Below, one piece after another: positions 36,704 to 44,904 of a stretch of 64,000 nucleotides of DNA (its first letter is position 1; every line of letters starts with the position of its first letter). The notes under the pieces were generated by a model, which did no database searches, was not told where the DNA came from, and saw nothing but the letters and a program-made list of their open reading frames with translations. Made by a program: the position numbers and the translations under genes. Source of the DNA: an uncultured Bacilli bacterium (lineage in GTDB: Bacteria > Bacillota_I > Bacilli_A > RF39 > UBA660); the NCBI GenBank assembly GCA_944358375.1, contig CALVQT010000003.1, forward strand, positions 1-64,000. Direction: 5' to 3'.

Positions 36704-36732
36704 GACTAATTCAGAAATGGATTAGTTTTTTA
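36704..36732 (+). terminator. tRNA-Met terminator
   Basis: ACTAAT and ATTAGT arms around a 10-nt loop, followed by TTTTTT. Confidence 0.6.
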
Positions 36733-36829
36733 TAATAAATTATATAATTTATAACATATTATATTCATACAATCATGATTTCTTATTTTTTTATATATAA
36801 TTTATATATTTGTGCATTCATATATTATT

Positions 36830-36857
36830 AAAACAACTTGAATAACCAAGTTGTTTT
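36830..36857 (-). terminator. Terminator of the ADA-like operon
   Basis: AAAACAACTTG/CAAGTTGTTTT 11-bp stem overlapping the last stop codon of the three-gene operon. The region 36733-36829 between this and tRNA-Met is AT-rich and holds nothing visible. Confidence 0.75.
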
Positions 36858-37239
36858 AATTTAACAAATCTTTAATTATTAATTTGTATGCTGCATATGG
36901 AAATACCATTTCCCATTCATTTATTTCATATATTAATATTAAGTATTTGATTTTCATTACATCATCTATTTCAGTTAAATATAAATCTTCATATTTTACT
37001 AATTCAGCTATAGCATTTTCATCTAATTTTTCTAGATGAGTTATATCTGAAACATATGCATCATATTTTAATTTGTTTCTAATCTTAATATCATTAGTAA
37101 TATGTAATTTATTTTCAAAATCCATCAATTCTTCTTCTGTATTTATATTATGCTCATCTATAAAATTATATAAATGATAACAAACTGAAATATTATTTTT
37201 TTCTTTATGTTCATTTATATTTTTTAACAAATTATTCAT
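36856..37239 (-). CDS. Unknown small acidic protein, third gene of the ADA-like operon
   Basis: 127 residues, not recognised. Acidic and helical, with no signal peptide or membrane segment; contains DITHLEKLDENAIAELVKYE and ends in YAAYKLIIKDLLN. The ATG at 37239 follows GGAGA and lies 1 nt after the stop of the preceding gene, so translation is coupled. It is ended by a terminator at its own stop codon. Function can only be sought through its partner genes. Confidence 0.65.
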   Translation of the reverse strand: MNNLLKNINEHKEKNNISVCYHLYNFIDEHNINTEEELMDFENKLHITNDIKIRNKLKYDAYVSDITHLEKLDENAIAELVKYEDLYLTEIDDVMKIKYLILIYEINEWEMVFPYAAYKLIIKDLLN

Positions 37240-37240
37240 A

Positions 37241-37657
37241 TTATTTTCTCCTTTTATCAATATATGGATCTTCTTTATCAAAATATTGTTCTTCATCAAT
37301 AAAATCACTAACAGAAATTGAACTTTGTATCATAATATAAATAATTTTATTAAATTTTATTTCTAATCCTAACAGTAATTGCAATGATACTATATAATAT
37401 TTAGCAGTCTCATAATCTTTTTGTAATATTAATTCTTTAATTTCATCAAGAGCTTTTTGAATTACAACACTCTGATTTGAATTAAAAAAAGCTTCATTTG
37501 AATTTTTATCATGATAATATGAATGTAATCCAATAAATTCAGATTTTACTTTATCTTCTTCCTTATAATTATCCGGAAAGTTTTTTGATTCTTGCGATAA
37601 AAAACTATCCGGATTATTTAATACCATATTTTGAAATCTCAACAATAATTCATCCAC
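37241..37657 (-). CDS. Unknown small protein, second gene of the ADA-like operon
   Basis: 138 residues, not recognised. Mostly helical, with a conserved-looking core IQKALDEIKELILQKDYETA and no membrane segment. It starts at GTG with a 1-nt overlap (TAGTG) with the adenosine-deaminase-like gene and ends 1 nt before the next ATG. Such tight packing suggests fixed stoichiometry with that enzyme. Confidence 0.65.
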   Translation of the reverse strand: MDELLLRFQNMVLNNPDSFLSQESKNFPDNYKEEDKVKSEFIGLHSYYHDKNSNEAFFNSNQSVVIQKALDEIKELILQKDYETAKYYIVSLQLLLGLEIKFNKIIYIMIQSSISVSDFIDEEQYFDKEDPYIDKRRK

Positions 37658-39276
37658 TATAATCCTCTCCTTTTTACTTCAAGTTCATCTGTAAGATGTA
37701 TTCCTTTAGCAACATCTTCTCCACCAAAAAATTCTGCTAATTTTACTTCATCAAGTGGTGTAGTTAAATAAAAGCCTCCACCATCTGTCCCCAATACCAT
37801 AGGTATATTATTTTCAAAATACCATCTATAAGGAATTTGCCTCATATCTTTAATATTACCTAATGCAAAGTTTGATGATGCATTTATTTCTATAATAACT
37901 TTATATTTTTTCAATAATGACAAATAATTATCATTTTTTTGTATATTTAAACCATGTCCAAGTCTAATCGAAGGTGGTGGTACTGTCATATTATTATCTT
38001 TAACTATTTTATCAATTATTTCTAAAATTCTTTCCGGATTACTCTTATCTTCTAAATCATTAAATTCATATTTTATTTCTCCAGCATGTAACCTACAAAC
38101 CAAACTATTATCATTAAATGAGTTAAGTACTTTCAAAATTGGTGATAACTTATCATATAATGAAGAATTTCCAATAGAATCTTTTTCATAATCACTTTTC
38201 AATATTTGATGTTCCATTCCCATCAAATCAAAGCCTTTAACATACCCTAGTTTTATTAATTTTTCTAAATTTACTTCTACAGAATTTTTATTTCTTCTAA
38301 TAGAATTTGTTCCTATATCATGATAATATTCTCTAAATGTTTGTCCCAATGCATTTCTATTCTCACTAAGCAAGAAATTAAATTTTATTCCTTCGATTTT
38401 TAAATTTTGAATTTTTTTATGTATTTTTATTATTGTGCTATATGTAGAATAACTCATCTCAACATATTTAATACCTTGATTTTTTAATGTTTCTAAACTA
38501 TCTAATAATATTTCTACATAAATTTCTGCTTTTGCATCAGACCTTAATTTTGCTATTGCGTTTTTTAATTCATTTTTTGGAACATCAATATTTTCAATTT
38601 GTTTTTTTACATCAAAAAAGCCTATTAAATTAAGTAAAGCTGTCCTCTTTTCTAAGACTTTATTAATTTCAAAAAAATCCACTTGTTTATTTGTAGGAAG
38701 ACTTAATTGTTTTACCAAATTGTTATATAATTCTCTATTATTATAAATATCTTCTTTACTAATCCAGTTATATACTAACGATTCATCTAATATTCTTGGA
38801 TCATGATTATTGATAGGATACGATCTACATAAATCTCCTTTAACATCTAAACCTATGTATTTTAGGTGTCTTAATACTAATTGTAAGTATTGTTCTCCAC
38901 TTAAGATTTCCATAAAATGTGTATGCAATTCCATTTGATTTTGAATAGTACTATCATTAATCACTTTACTAAATTGCAAGTGATTATGCAAAAATTCTTC
39001 ATCGTTAGATTTAGTATTTAAAATTTCAGAATAATTTTTTATCACAGATGTGGGAATTATTTTTAATTTAGTATGTATTTTTCCATTTTCTAAATTTATT
39101 GTGCATTTAGGAATATTTGCTATCTTTATAATAGTAGTTTTTCTAGTAGTAGTAAAAGATATAGTATTTTTTGGGGTATTTCCAGAAGAAACTAAATAAA
39201 CTTCATTACCATCATATAAAATTTCAATGTATAAATAATCATTCAAATTCAATCTATATACTCTATTTTTTTCCAT
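37657..39276 (-). CDS. Adenosine deaminase-like metal hydrolase with extra N-terminal domain
   Basis: 539 residues. A beta-rich N-terminal domain of about 80 residues with no known match is followed by an adenosine-deaminase-type barrel. That barrel has HxH at H118/H120 (MELHTHF), H397 to E400 in RLHAGE, H441 in RLGHG, NASSNFALG in the PTSN position and the metal Asp D498. In adenosine deaminase the next residue is a second Asp that contacts the purine; here it is Gly499 (GTDGGGFY), so the substrate may differ. The chain is longer than housekeeping enzymes (about 330-350). First gene of a three-gene operon. Confidence 0.82.
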   Translation of the reverse strand: MEKNRVYRLNLNDYLYIEILYDGNEVYLVSSGNTPKNTISFTTTRKTTIIKIANIPKCTINLENGKIHTKLKIIPTSVIKNYSEILNTKSNDEEFLHNHLQFSKVINDSTIQNQMELHTHFMEILSGEQYLQLVLRHLKYIGLDVKGDLCRSYPINNHDPRILDESLVYNWISKEDIYNNRELYNNLVKQLSLPTNKQVDFFEINKVLEKRTALLNLIGFFDVKKQIENIDVPKNELKNAIAKLRSDAKAEIYVEILLDSLETLKNQGIKYVEMSYSTYSTIIKIHKKIQNLKIEGIKFNFLLSENRNALGQTFREYYHDIGTNSIRRNKNSVEVNLEKLIKLGYVKGFDLMGMEHQILKSDYEKDSIGNSSLYDKLSPILKVLNSFNDNSLVCRLHAGEIKYEFNDLEDKSNPERILEIIDKIVKDNNMTVPPPSIRLGHGLNIQKNDNYLSLLKKYKVIIEINASSNFALGNIKDMRQIPYRWYFENNIPMVLGTDGGGFYLTTPLDEVKLAEFFGGEDVAKGIHLTDELEVKRRGL

Positions 39277-39292
39277 TATACCACCTATATTA

Positions 39293-39322
39293 ATTATAAC
39301 ATAATTATTATTTTTCTGTTAA
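39293..39322 (-). promoter_or_regulatory. Promoter of the ADA-like operon
   Basis: TTAACA at 39322-39317, an 18-nt spacer and TATAAT at 39298-39293. +1 falls on the ribosome site AGGTGG, so the leader is very short. Confidence 0.6.
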
Positions 39323-39875
39323 CTATAATAAAATTTAAATATATATTTGAAAAATTTATATTAATAGATATAGTCATTAATTATTATCCTATTTTTTAAG
39401 TTAAAAAATAGGAATAAATATAATAATTTGTTTGATCATGAAAAACTAATATTTACTACTCTGCTATATTAGAAGATAAATCATGTATTCCAGTTTAATT
39501 GCAAATATATAAAATAGGAAAAATTGCTCACTACTTATGAAATATATTTTTGTATTATGCTAAAAAATTATCTTATGTAAATTCTATTAAAAGTAACTCT
39601 GAATATGATATTATGAAAATAATTGATAATAGTACTAATGTTGATGATTTAATTATTTCTATGAAAGATTTATCAAAGTATAAAATATATATAATAAATA
39701 AGTTAATGAGAGTTATTCTTACCAATATATATTAATAACTTGAAAACATAATACATATTTAGATAAATTTTTAAAAAACTATATAATTTTAAATAAATGT
39801 GTTAATATTATTACTAAATAAATTATTATATTAAAAAAATATCCATTTTAAACATAGATACTTTTAATTATATAA
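39323..39875. other. AT-rich stretch without a convincing gene
   Basis: About 550 bases of very AT-rich sequence. Short open frames exist, including a 61-codon plus-strand frame at 39550-39735 that opens with TTG and has no ribosome site. Frames are broken by stops, which may mean decayed genes. No repeat, tRNA or clear promoter was seen. No terminator was identified for mtaB either. Confidence 0.5.
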
Positions 39876-41147
39876 TTAGTCTTGCATATCAAAATTTATA
39901 TTTTCTTCCTTTAAAACTATATTATAAATTTCATTAATTTTATAATCACCTTTTAATTTTAATGGTATATAATTACTAGTAAACCCATAATAATATTCTT
40001 CTTTTTTTTCTTCAATTAATACATCTACTATTGTTCCTAAACATTTATTAAAATATTTTTTTTCAAGTTCATTACTAAGATTAATCAATCTATGTACTCT
40101 ATCTTTTTTTATTTCATTTGTTATTTTATTGCTCATTCTTGAAGCCAATGTACCATTTCTATCAGAATAAGGAAAAACATGAATTTTAGAAAAACCTATT
40201 TGTTTACAAAAATCCAAAGTTTCTTCAAAATCTTCTTCTGTTTCTCCTGGAAAACCTACTATTACGTCAGTGGATAATGAAATATTTTCTCTCAATTTTT
40301 TAATTTCATTTACTTTATTTAAAAAATATTCTTTATCATATCTTCTATTCATAAGTTTTAGTATATGATTGCTTCCAGCTTGAAGTGGTATATGTAAGTG
40401 TGATACAAATTTTTTATTATTTTTAATAATATTCAACATTCCACAATCTAATTCAACTATTTCAACAGAAGATAGTCTAATTCTTTTAATTTGATCAAAT
40501 TTACTTATTTCATTTATTAAATCCGAAAGTTTTTTATTATCACTAAAATATTGCCCAGTATGTATTCCAGATAATACTACTTCTTTATGATTATTTAATG
40601 CAAGATCTCCTACTTCAATAATACATTTATTAAATTCTTTGCTTCTAACCCTACCTCTTACATATGGAATAATACAATAACTACAAAAATTATTACATCC
40701 ATCTTCTATTTTAATAAATGCTCTTTGATGATATGAATATTTTTTAACTTCCATATCTTCGAATTCAACAAAATTCATATCATATAATTTTATTATTTTT
40801 TTATTAGTTTTTAAAAATTCTTTTATGTATTTTAATATTTTAGACTTATCTTTATTTCCAATAATTATATCAGCGGATATTAAATTTTCTATTTCTTTTG
40901 CTCTAAATTGGCAAAAACATCCCATTGCAACTACAATAGCATTGGGATTTTTTTTCTTTATATTATTTATTACTTGTTTACTTTTATTATCTGCTGTATT
41001 AGTAACTGTACAAGTATTTATAATACATAAATCTGAATTTTCGTTTACTTCATTATAACCTTCATCCAAAAGTAAATTTCTTATAAATTCACTTTCATAT
41101 GAATTAACTTTACAGCCGAGTGTTTTTATATTAAATGTTTTTATCAT
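39876..41147 (-). CDS. mtaB: tRNA t6A37 methylthiotransferase MtaB
   Basis: 423 residues. Radical-SAM enzyme that adds a methylthio group to t6A37 of tRNAs. An N-terminal MTTase domain (TLGCKVNSYES, INTCTVTNTAD, MGCFCQ) is followed by the radical-SAM motif CNNFCSYC in DGCNNFCSYCIIPYVRGR. A shortened C-terminal TRAM-like part ends the chain. MtaB is favoured over MiaB because of the LGCKVN wording and the neighbouring rsmE, as in Bacillus (yqeV beside yqeU). Ribosome site AGGATG. It overlaps the previous gene by 4 nt. Confidence 0.92.
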   Translation of the reverse strand: MIKTFNIKTLGCKVNSYESEFIRNLLLDEGYNEVNENSDLCIINTCTVTNTADNKSKQVINNIKKKNPNAIVVAMGCFCQFRAKEIENLISADIIIGNKDKSKILKYIKEFLKTNKKIIKLYDMNFVEFEDMEVKKYSYHQRAFIKIEDGCNNFCSYCIIPYVRGRVRSKEFNKCIIEVGDLALNNHKEVVLSGIHTGQYFSDNKKLSDLINEISKFDQIKRIRLSSVEIVELDCGMLNIIKNNKKFVSHLHIPLQAGSNHILKLMNRRYDKEYFLNKVNEIKKLRENISLSTDVIVGFPGETEEDFEETLDFCKQIGFSKIHVFPYSDRNGTLASRMSNKITNEIKKDRVHRLINLSNELEKKYFNKCLGTIVDVLIEEKKEEYYYGFTSNYIPLKLKGDYKINEIYNIVLKEENINFDMQD

Positions 41148-41869
41148 AATGTCATCCTAAACTCTTTTAATATTTTTAAAAATTCTTCTTCCTCTAAATA
41201 ACTTTCTGCTTGTGTTATTTCTTTTTGTTCTACTTCTATTTTATTAATACGAGGAGATTTATTATCCTTTTTATTCTCTTCTTTATATGATAAAGTTATG
41301 TTTGAGGCATTTTTTAATAATTGTTCATAACTAATTATAGCTTTTTTCTCTTGTTCTTCCTCGTATTTTTCTATTGCTAATTGATTATCATTTTTTCCTA
41401 AAGTATCATTTCTTTCTTTAGTTCTTTTTTCAAGTTCTTCAGCAGATATTACCGCATTTTCTTCTTCACTACTTTCATATTCATTTATTATATCATCATA
41501 TGTTTTAACACCACTTAAATTGACTTGTTTAACCATAATACCACTATCTTTAATATCAGATACTTCTCTTTCTTTAGAAGATTCTTTATTTAACATATCA
41601 AATTCTTTCAATAAATCTTTAGTTAAACCATCTTCACCAGTTGACTTAATATTATCAATTATTTTTTCATGTTCTTCAAAATCCTTTTCTTCACTATAAT
41701 CAGGTGTAATAGTAGTATATCTTAACAATTCATTATATTCTTCTCTTGATTTTATTAAACTAATTATTAAAACTACTAAAATTATTGCAATTAAAACAAG
41801 AAAAATTAAAAAATAATCTCCCATCATAAATGTTTCTATTGCTTTATCAATATTCATATAATTAATCAC
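41144..41869 (-). CDS. Unknown membrane-anchored acidic protein with two internal motif copies
   Basis: 241 residues, not recognised. One membrane helix (about 17-40) and a long Glu/Lys-rich, probably coiled-coil cytoplasmic tail. A motif occurs twice: EENAVISAEELEKR (about 137-149) and EKKAIISYEQLLKN (about 174-187), both with the pattern A-[VI]-I-S-x-E-x-L. These could be short docking peptides. It lies between rsmE and mtaB in one operon and shares 4 nt with mtaB; its GTG start overlaps the end of rsmE by 8 nt. Confidence 0.72.
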   Translation of the reverse strand: MINYMNIDKAIETFMMGDYFLIFLVLIAIILVVLIISLIKSREEYNELLRYTTITPDYSEEKDFEEHEKIIDNIKSTGEDGLTKDLLKEFDMLNKESSKEREVSDIKDSGIMVKQVNLSGVKTYDDIINEYESSEEENAVISAEELEKRTKERNDTLGKNDNQLAIEKYEEEQEKKAIISYEQLLKNASNITLSYKEENKKDNKSPRINKIEVEQKEITQAESYLEEEEFLKILKEFRMTL

Positions 41870-42572
41870 TATTCCTTAAATATTGTATTACAGATGATAC
41901 CATAATAGGTACAATCTCTGTTCTTAGTACATTATTACCTAAAGATGTTTTAATAAATCCTTTGCTATTCAATAAATCTTCTTCTTCTTCACAAAGTCCA
42001 CCTTCTGGTCCAAATACTAATGATATTGTATCATTACAATTATTGGGTGTTAATACTTTACATAGATTATTTACATTATTTTTGTCAAGCGAACACAAAA
42101 TATTTACATTGCATAATGCTTCGATATCTTGGAACTTTATTATATTTTGCAATATAGGCTTTTTAATTCTGTATGATTGCTCACTAGCTTCTTTGATTAT
42201 TCTACGCCACCTATCAAGTTTCTTATTATAGTCTTTTTCAGGCAGTTTATATTTACATCGAGAGTATTGAACTACTACAAAATCAGTTATTCCAAGAGTA
42301 GTTCCATATTTAAATACAAAACTCATCTTATCATCGCTTAACATAGGAATATATACTAAAATTTTTTGGTATTTTTCACCATCTTTAAATATTTCTATGA
42401 TATTTGCTGAAGATAAATCTGGATTTAACTTACATACAAAGCTTTTTTTATCATATACAATTATAATTTTATCATCTTTTTTCATTCTCATGACTTTCTT
42501 AATATGATATAAATCATCATGATTAAGATATAATGTATCTTTATCTTTTTTTATTGAATAATATTGTTGCAT
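41862..42572 (-). CDS. rsmE: 16S rRNA m3U1498 methyltransferase
   Basis: 236 residues. SPOUT-class methyltransferase. The SAM-binding knot shows FGPEGGLCEEEEDLL and TSLGNNVLRTE near the C terminus. The N-terminal PUA-like domain carries HIKKVMRMKKDDKIIIV. It follows the smr gene by 7 nt with ribosome site AGGAGG. Confidence 0.95.
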   Translation of the reverse strand: MQQYYSIKKDKDTLYLNHDDLYHIKKVMRMKKDDKIIIVYDKKSFVCKLNPDLSSANIIEIFKDGEKYQKILVYIPMLSDDKMSFVFKYGTTLGITDFVVVQYSRCKYKLPEKDYNKKLDRWRRIIKEASEQSYRIKKPILQNIIKFQDIEALCNVNILCSLDKNNVNNLCKVLTPNNCNDTISLVFGPEGGLCEEEEDLLNSKGFIKTSLGNNVLRTEIVPIMVSSVIQYLRNSD

Positions 42573-42579
42573 AATCCTC

Positions 42580-42843
42580 CTAATTTAGTATTACAATAGT
42601 TTCTCCATCATTATAATTATATACTTTATATTCTAATACTCTTTTATCTTTTTTTAAATATTCATGAGTAATTTGCTTTAAAATGCCACTTCCCTTGCCA
42701 TGTATTATAATAATTTTTTTAATTCCTATTTTTAAATTATCCTCAATAAAACTATCCATTATAGCAATTGCTGAAAATCTATCATATCCATGTAAATCTA
42801 AACTAGGAACATTATATAAAAATGGATCTATAAAATCTTTCAT
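42580..42843 (-). CDS. Small Smr-domain protein
   Basis: 87 residues, almost only an Smr domain: LDLHGYDRFSAIAIM and IIIHGKGSGILKQIT are the two hallmark loops. Stand-alone Smr domains are nucleic-acid-binding and often nick DNA or cut RNA. It lacks the MutS2 part to which this domain is usually fused. First gene of the smr-rsmE-41144-mtaB operon. Ribosome site AAGGA. Confidence 0.88.
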   Translation of the reverse strand: MKDFIDPFLYNVPSLDLHGYDRFSAIAIMDSFIEDNLKIGIKKIIIIHGKGSGILKQITHEYLKKDKRVLEYKVYNYNDGETIVILN

Positions 42844-42864
42844 AAACTTTCCTTCTTATAAAAT

Positions 42865-42893
42865 ATTATACATAATTTAATTAGCCTAATCAA
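42865..42893 (-). promoter_or_regulatory. Promoter of the smr-rsmE-mtaB operon
   Basis: TTGATT at 42893-42888, a 17-nt spacer and TATAAT at 42870-42865. Leader about 15 nt. Confidence 0.7.
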
Positions 42894-42904
42894 TAATATA
42901 AAGT

Positions 42905-42933
42905 AAATGACTTCACATAAGTGAAGTCATTAT
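42905..42933 (-). terminator. Terminator of the infC-rpmI-rplT operon
   Basis: ATGACTTCAC-ATAA-GTGAAGTCAT perfect 10-bp stem followed on the minus strand by TTTACTTT. Confidence 0.8.
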
Positions 42934-42934
42934 A

Positions 42935-43303
42935 CTAATTTTCTTTATTTTTTAATGCTTCTTTGGCTGTATTAACTAATTTAGTAAATTCCTCTGGATT
43001 GTAAATCGCAAGTTCACTAAGCATTTTTCTATTAATTTTAATATTTACTTTGTTAAGTCCATCAATGAATTTAGAATAAACTATATCATTGTTTCTACAA
43101 GCAGCATTAATTCTTGTAATCCATAGTTTTCTAAAGTTATTAGCTCTTTTTTTTCTATCTTGGAAACTATAAGCACCACTATGGAATAATTGTTCTTGAG
43201 CTGTTTTATATAATCTATGTTTGCTTCCAAAATATCCTTTAGCTCTTTTTAAAACTTTTCTTCTTCTATTTTTAGATACTACTCCACCTTTAACTCTTGT
43301 CAT
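42935..43303 (-). CDS. rplT: 50S ribosomal protein L20
   Basis: 122 residues. Early 23S-binding assembly protein and, in many Firmicutes, repressor of its own operon. [20 protein letters not shown] and the Arg/Lys-rich helix up to [14 protein letters not shown] are typical. Ribosome site GGGGG. Last gene of the infC operon, 13 nt after rpmI. Confidence 0.97.
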   Translation of the reverse strand: MTRVKGGVVSKNRRRKVLKRAKGYFGSKHRLYKTAQEQLFHSGAYSFQDRKKRANNFRKLWITRINAACRNNDIVYSKFIDGLNKVNIKINRKMLSELAIYNPEEFTKLVNTAKEALKNKEN

Positions 43304-43316
43304 ATTCCTATCCCCC

Positions 43317-43508
43317 TTATTTTACCAGTCCTTTGTATCTTTTAGCATCAGCTGAACTTAATACAGAACCCTTTCTTGATTTTCTATTGAAGTCAGTTGA
43401 CTTCTTTCCACTATTATGATTTGCTCCTACATGTCCAATTTTAGTTGAACCAGAGTTTCTTACTTTAATTTTCTTACTTATTCCACCATGTGATTTCATC
43501 TTTGGCAT
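43317..43508 (-). CDS. rpmI: 50S ribosomal protein L35
   Basis: 63 residues, basic, with [20 protein letters not shown] and [19 protein letters not shown]. Between infC and rplT, the standard order. Ribosome site AAGGA. Confidence 0.96.
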   Translation of the reverse strand: MPKMKSHGGISKKIKVRNSGSTKIGHVGANHNSGKKSTDFNRKSRKGSVLSSADAKRYKGLVK

Positions 43509-43528
43509 AATACATTCCTTCTTTCTCT

Positions 43529-44053
43529 TTATTTTTTAGGTGTTAATAATAGTTGCATATTTCTACCTTCCATTTTAGGCATAGACTCTATATTCGCAAC
43601 ATCATCTAGCTTTTTTGCAAAATTCATAATCACTTCTTTACCTAATTCAGGATGAGCAAGTTGTCTTCCTTTAAACCTAACTGAAACTTTGATTTTATGG
43701 CCTTTTTCTAAATATGCCTTAGCATTTCTTAACTTAGTTTCAAAATCGCCAACATCTATTGTAACACTTAGTCTATATTCTTTAACTTCTAAATTTTGCT
43801 CCCTTTGTTTCTTTCTTGCTTCTTTTATTTGTTTTTGTTTTTCATAGCGATACTTATTATAATCAATAATCTTACAAACTGGATTTTTTAGATCTGGATT
43901 TAATAATACTAAATCTAAACCAGCATATTTTGCTAATGTAAGAGCATCATTAATATTTTTTATACCCATTTTTTCTCCATTTGGACCAATTACCATTACA
44001 TTATCAATTGTAATTTGCTCGTTAACTAAAACTTCATTATTTTGCTTAGCTAT
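43529..44053 (-). CDS. infC: Translation initiation factor IF-3, apparent AUA start
   Basis: 174 residues if started at ATA. It keeps 30S subunits apart and checks start-codon pairing. N domain from NEQITIDNVMVIGPNGEKMG; C domain with KHKIKVSVRFKGRQLAHPELG. The only good ribosome site, GGAGG, ends 8 nt before ATA at 44053, giving [M]AKQNNEVLVNEQ, which matches the length of Bacillus IF-3. Upstream in-frame ATGs (44077, 44068) lie in or before that ribosome site. Rare start codons on infC are known to make IF-3 regulate itself. Confidence 0.9.
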   Translation of the reverse strand: MAKQNNEVLVNEQITIDNVMVIGPNGEKMGIKNINDALTLAKYAGLDLVLLNPDLKNPVCKIIDYNKYRYEKQKQIKEARKKQREQNLEVKEYRLSVTIDVGDFETKLRNAKAYLEKGHKIKVSVRFKGRQLAHPELGKEVIMNFAKKLDDVANIESMPKMEGRNMQLLLTPKK

Positions 44054-44078
44054 TGCTAACACCTCCATATTTTCCATT

Positions 44079-44197
44079 TAAAAAAGTGTGCACAAGAGCC
44101 ACACTTAAAAACATATTAATATTTAATTTAATAAGCTTTTATACCAATGTATTTATACATCTGGTGAAGAGTGGCACTCTTTCTTTCTTTTTTAACA
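44079..44197 (-). promoter_or_regulatory. infC operon leader with terminator (L20-leader-like attenuator)
   Basis: A leader of about 120-140 nt, far longer than others in the window. It contains a folded 5' part (AAAGAGTGCC ACTCTT and GATGTATAAATACAT) and ends in a terminator: AAGTGTG (44106-44100 on minus) pairs with CACACTT (44090-44084), followed by TTTTT. Its position before infC-rpmI-rplT matches the L20-controlled leader of low-GC Gram-positives. Confidence 0.65.
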
Positions 44198-44203
44198 ATA
44201 ATG

Positions 44204-44232
44204 ATTATATATAAATAATATTCAAATGTCAA
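44204..44232 (-). promoter_or_regulatory. infC operon promoter
   Basis: Full consensus: TTGACA at 44232-44227, a 17-nt spacer and TATAAT at 44209-44204. Confidence 0.85.
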
Positions 44233-44254
44233 TAGTAAATTAACAATTTAAAAA

Positions 44255-44812
44255 TTAAATTCTTTCATTTTTATTTTTAATAAAAGGAAATAAAATAAGT
44301 AATCCTATAAATAAACATACTAATGCTTTAATTATCTTCATCACAGTAGAATCTATTTTTATTAACAATATTGTTTCTTCTAAAATATCTTCATTTGACA
44401 AAACATAATCACAACTAAATTTAGCATCAAAATTTCCAAACACTACATTTTCAATTGAAATATCATCAATTACTTTTCCTTGAAGATAATACTCGCCATT
44501 AGTCATTTTAAAATCATCCACTTTACCCTTTTCATCTAAATTAATACAATATTTTATATTAGGATTGTCTATATCTAAATGTTTCTCGCCCTCATCACTA
44601 CTAATAACGTTAAATTCTTTTCCATCCATATATTCACTAGAATATATTTTATTAGATTCCCTATATATAACTCTTGAATCTGTTATAAATGAACTTTTTT
44701 TTGCTTTTTGATAATAATTTAAAAAAATAAAACTAGCAACTAAAAAAAATAATGCTAAAATTGCCATTACTAATAATAATTCCATCAGTGTAAATCCGTT
44801 CTTAGTTCTCAC
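44255..44812 (-). CDS. Type IV pilin-like protein with extra C-terminal membrane helix
   Basis: 185 residues. The class III signal NGFTLMELLLVMAIL has the Gly before Phe1 and the Glu5 of type IV pilins. The usual N-terminal helix and a globular domain follow. Unlike ordinary pilins it ends in a second hydrophobic helix (IIKALVCLFIGLLILFPF) with a basic tail, so it may stay in the membrane as a minor or assembly subunit. Start GTG at 44812 with GGTGG upstream. Its machinery partners are the pilin at 50936 and the ATPase at 59995. Confidence 0.72.
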   Translation of the reverse strand: MRTKNGFTLMELLLVMAILALFFLVASFIFLNYYQKAKKSSFITDSRVIYRESNKIYSSEYMDGKEFNVISSDEGEKHLDIDNPNIKYCINLDEKGKVDDFKMTNGEYYLQGKVIDDISIENVVFGNFDAKFSCDYVLSNEDILEETILLIKIDSTVMKIIKALVCLFIGLLILFPFIKNKNERI

Positions 44813-44838
44813 ACATTACCACCACTACTACTATAAAA

Positions 44839-44867
44839 ATTATACATAATTTTTTTCATATAGTCAA
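44839..44867 (-). promoter_or_regulatory. Promoter of the pilin-like gene
   Basis: TTGACT at 44867-44862, a 17-nt spacer and TATAAT at 44844-44839. Confidence 0.7.
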
Positions 44868-44872
44868 TATAT

Positions 44873-44904
44873 AAGAACTTACTATAAAGTAGTAAGTTCT
44901 TGCT
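44873..44904 (-). terminator. frr terminator hairpin
   Basis: AAGAACTTACTA/TAGTAAGTTCTT 12-bp stem across the frr stop codon. The T tract after it is weak. Confidence 0.55.

Noticed and set aside
37657..39276. RADAR RdrB assignment for the adenosine-deaminase-like protein
   Set aside because: RdrB is longer and sits beside the RdrA ATPase; no such partner is here, so only a general family name is used.
39550..39735. 61-codon plus-strand open frame
   Set aside because: It opens with TTG, has no ribosome site and no recognisable product, and lies in very AT-rich DNA where such frames are common.
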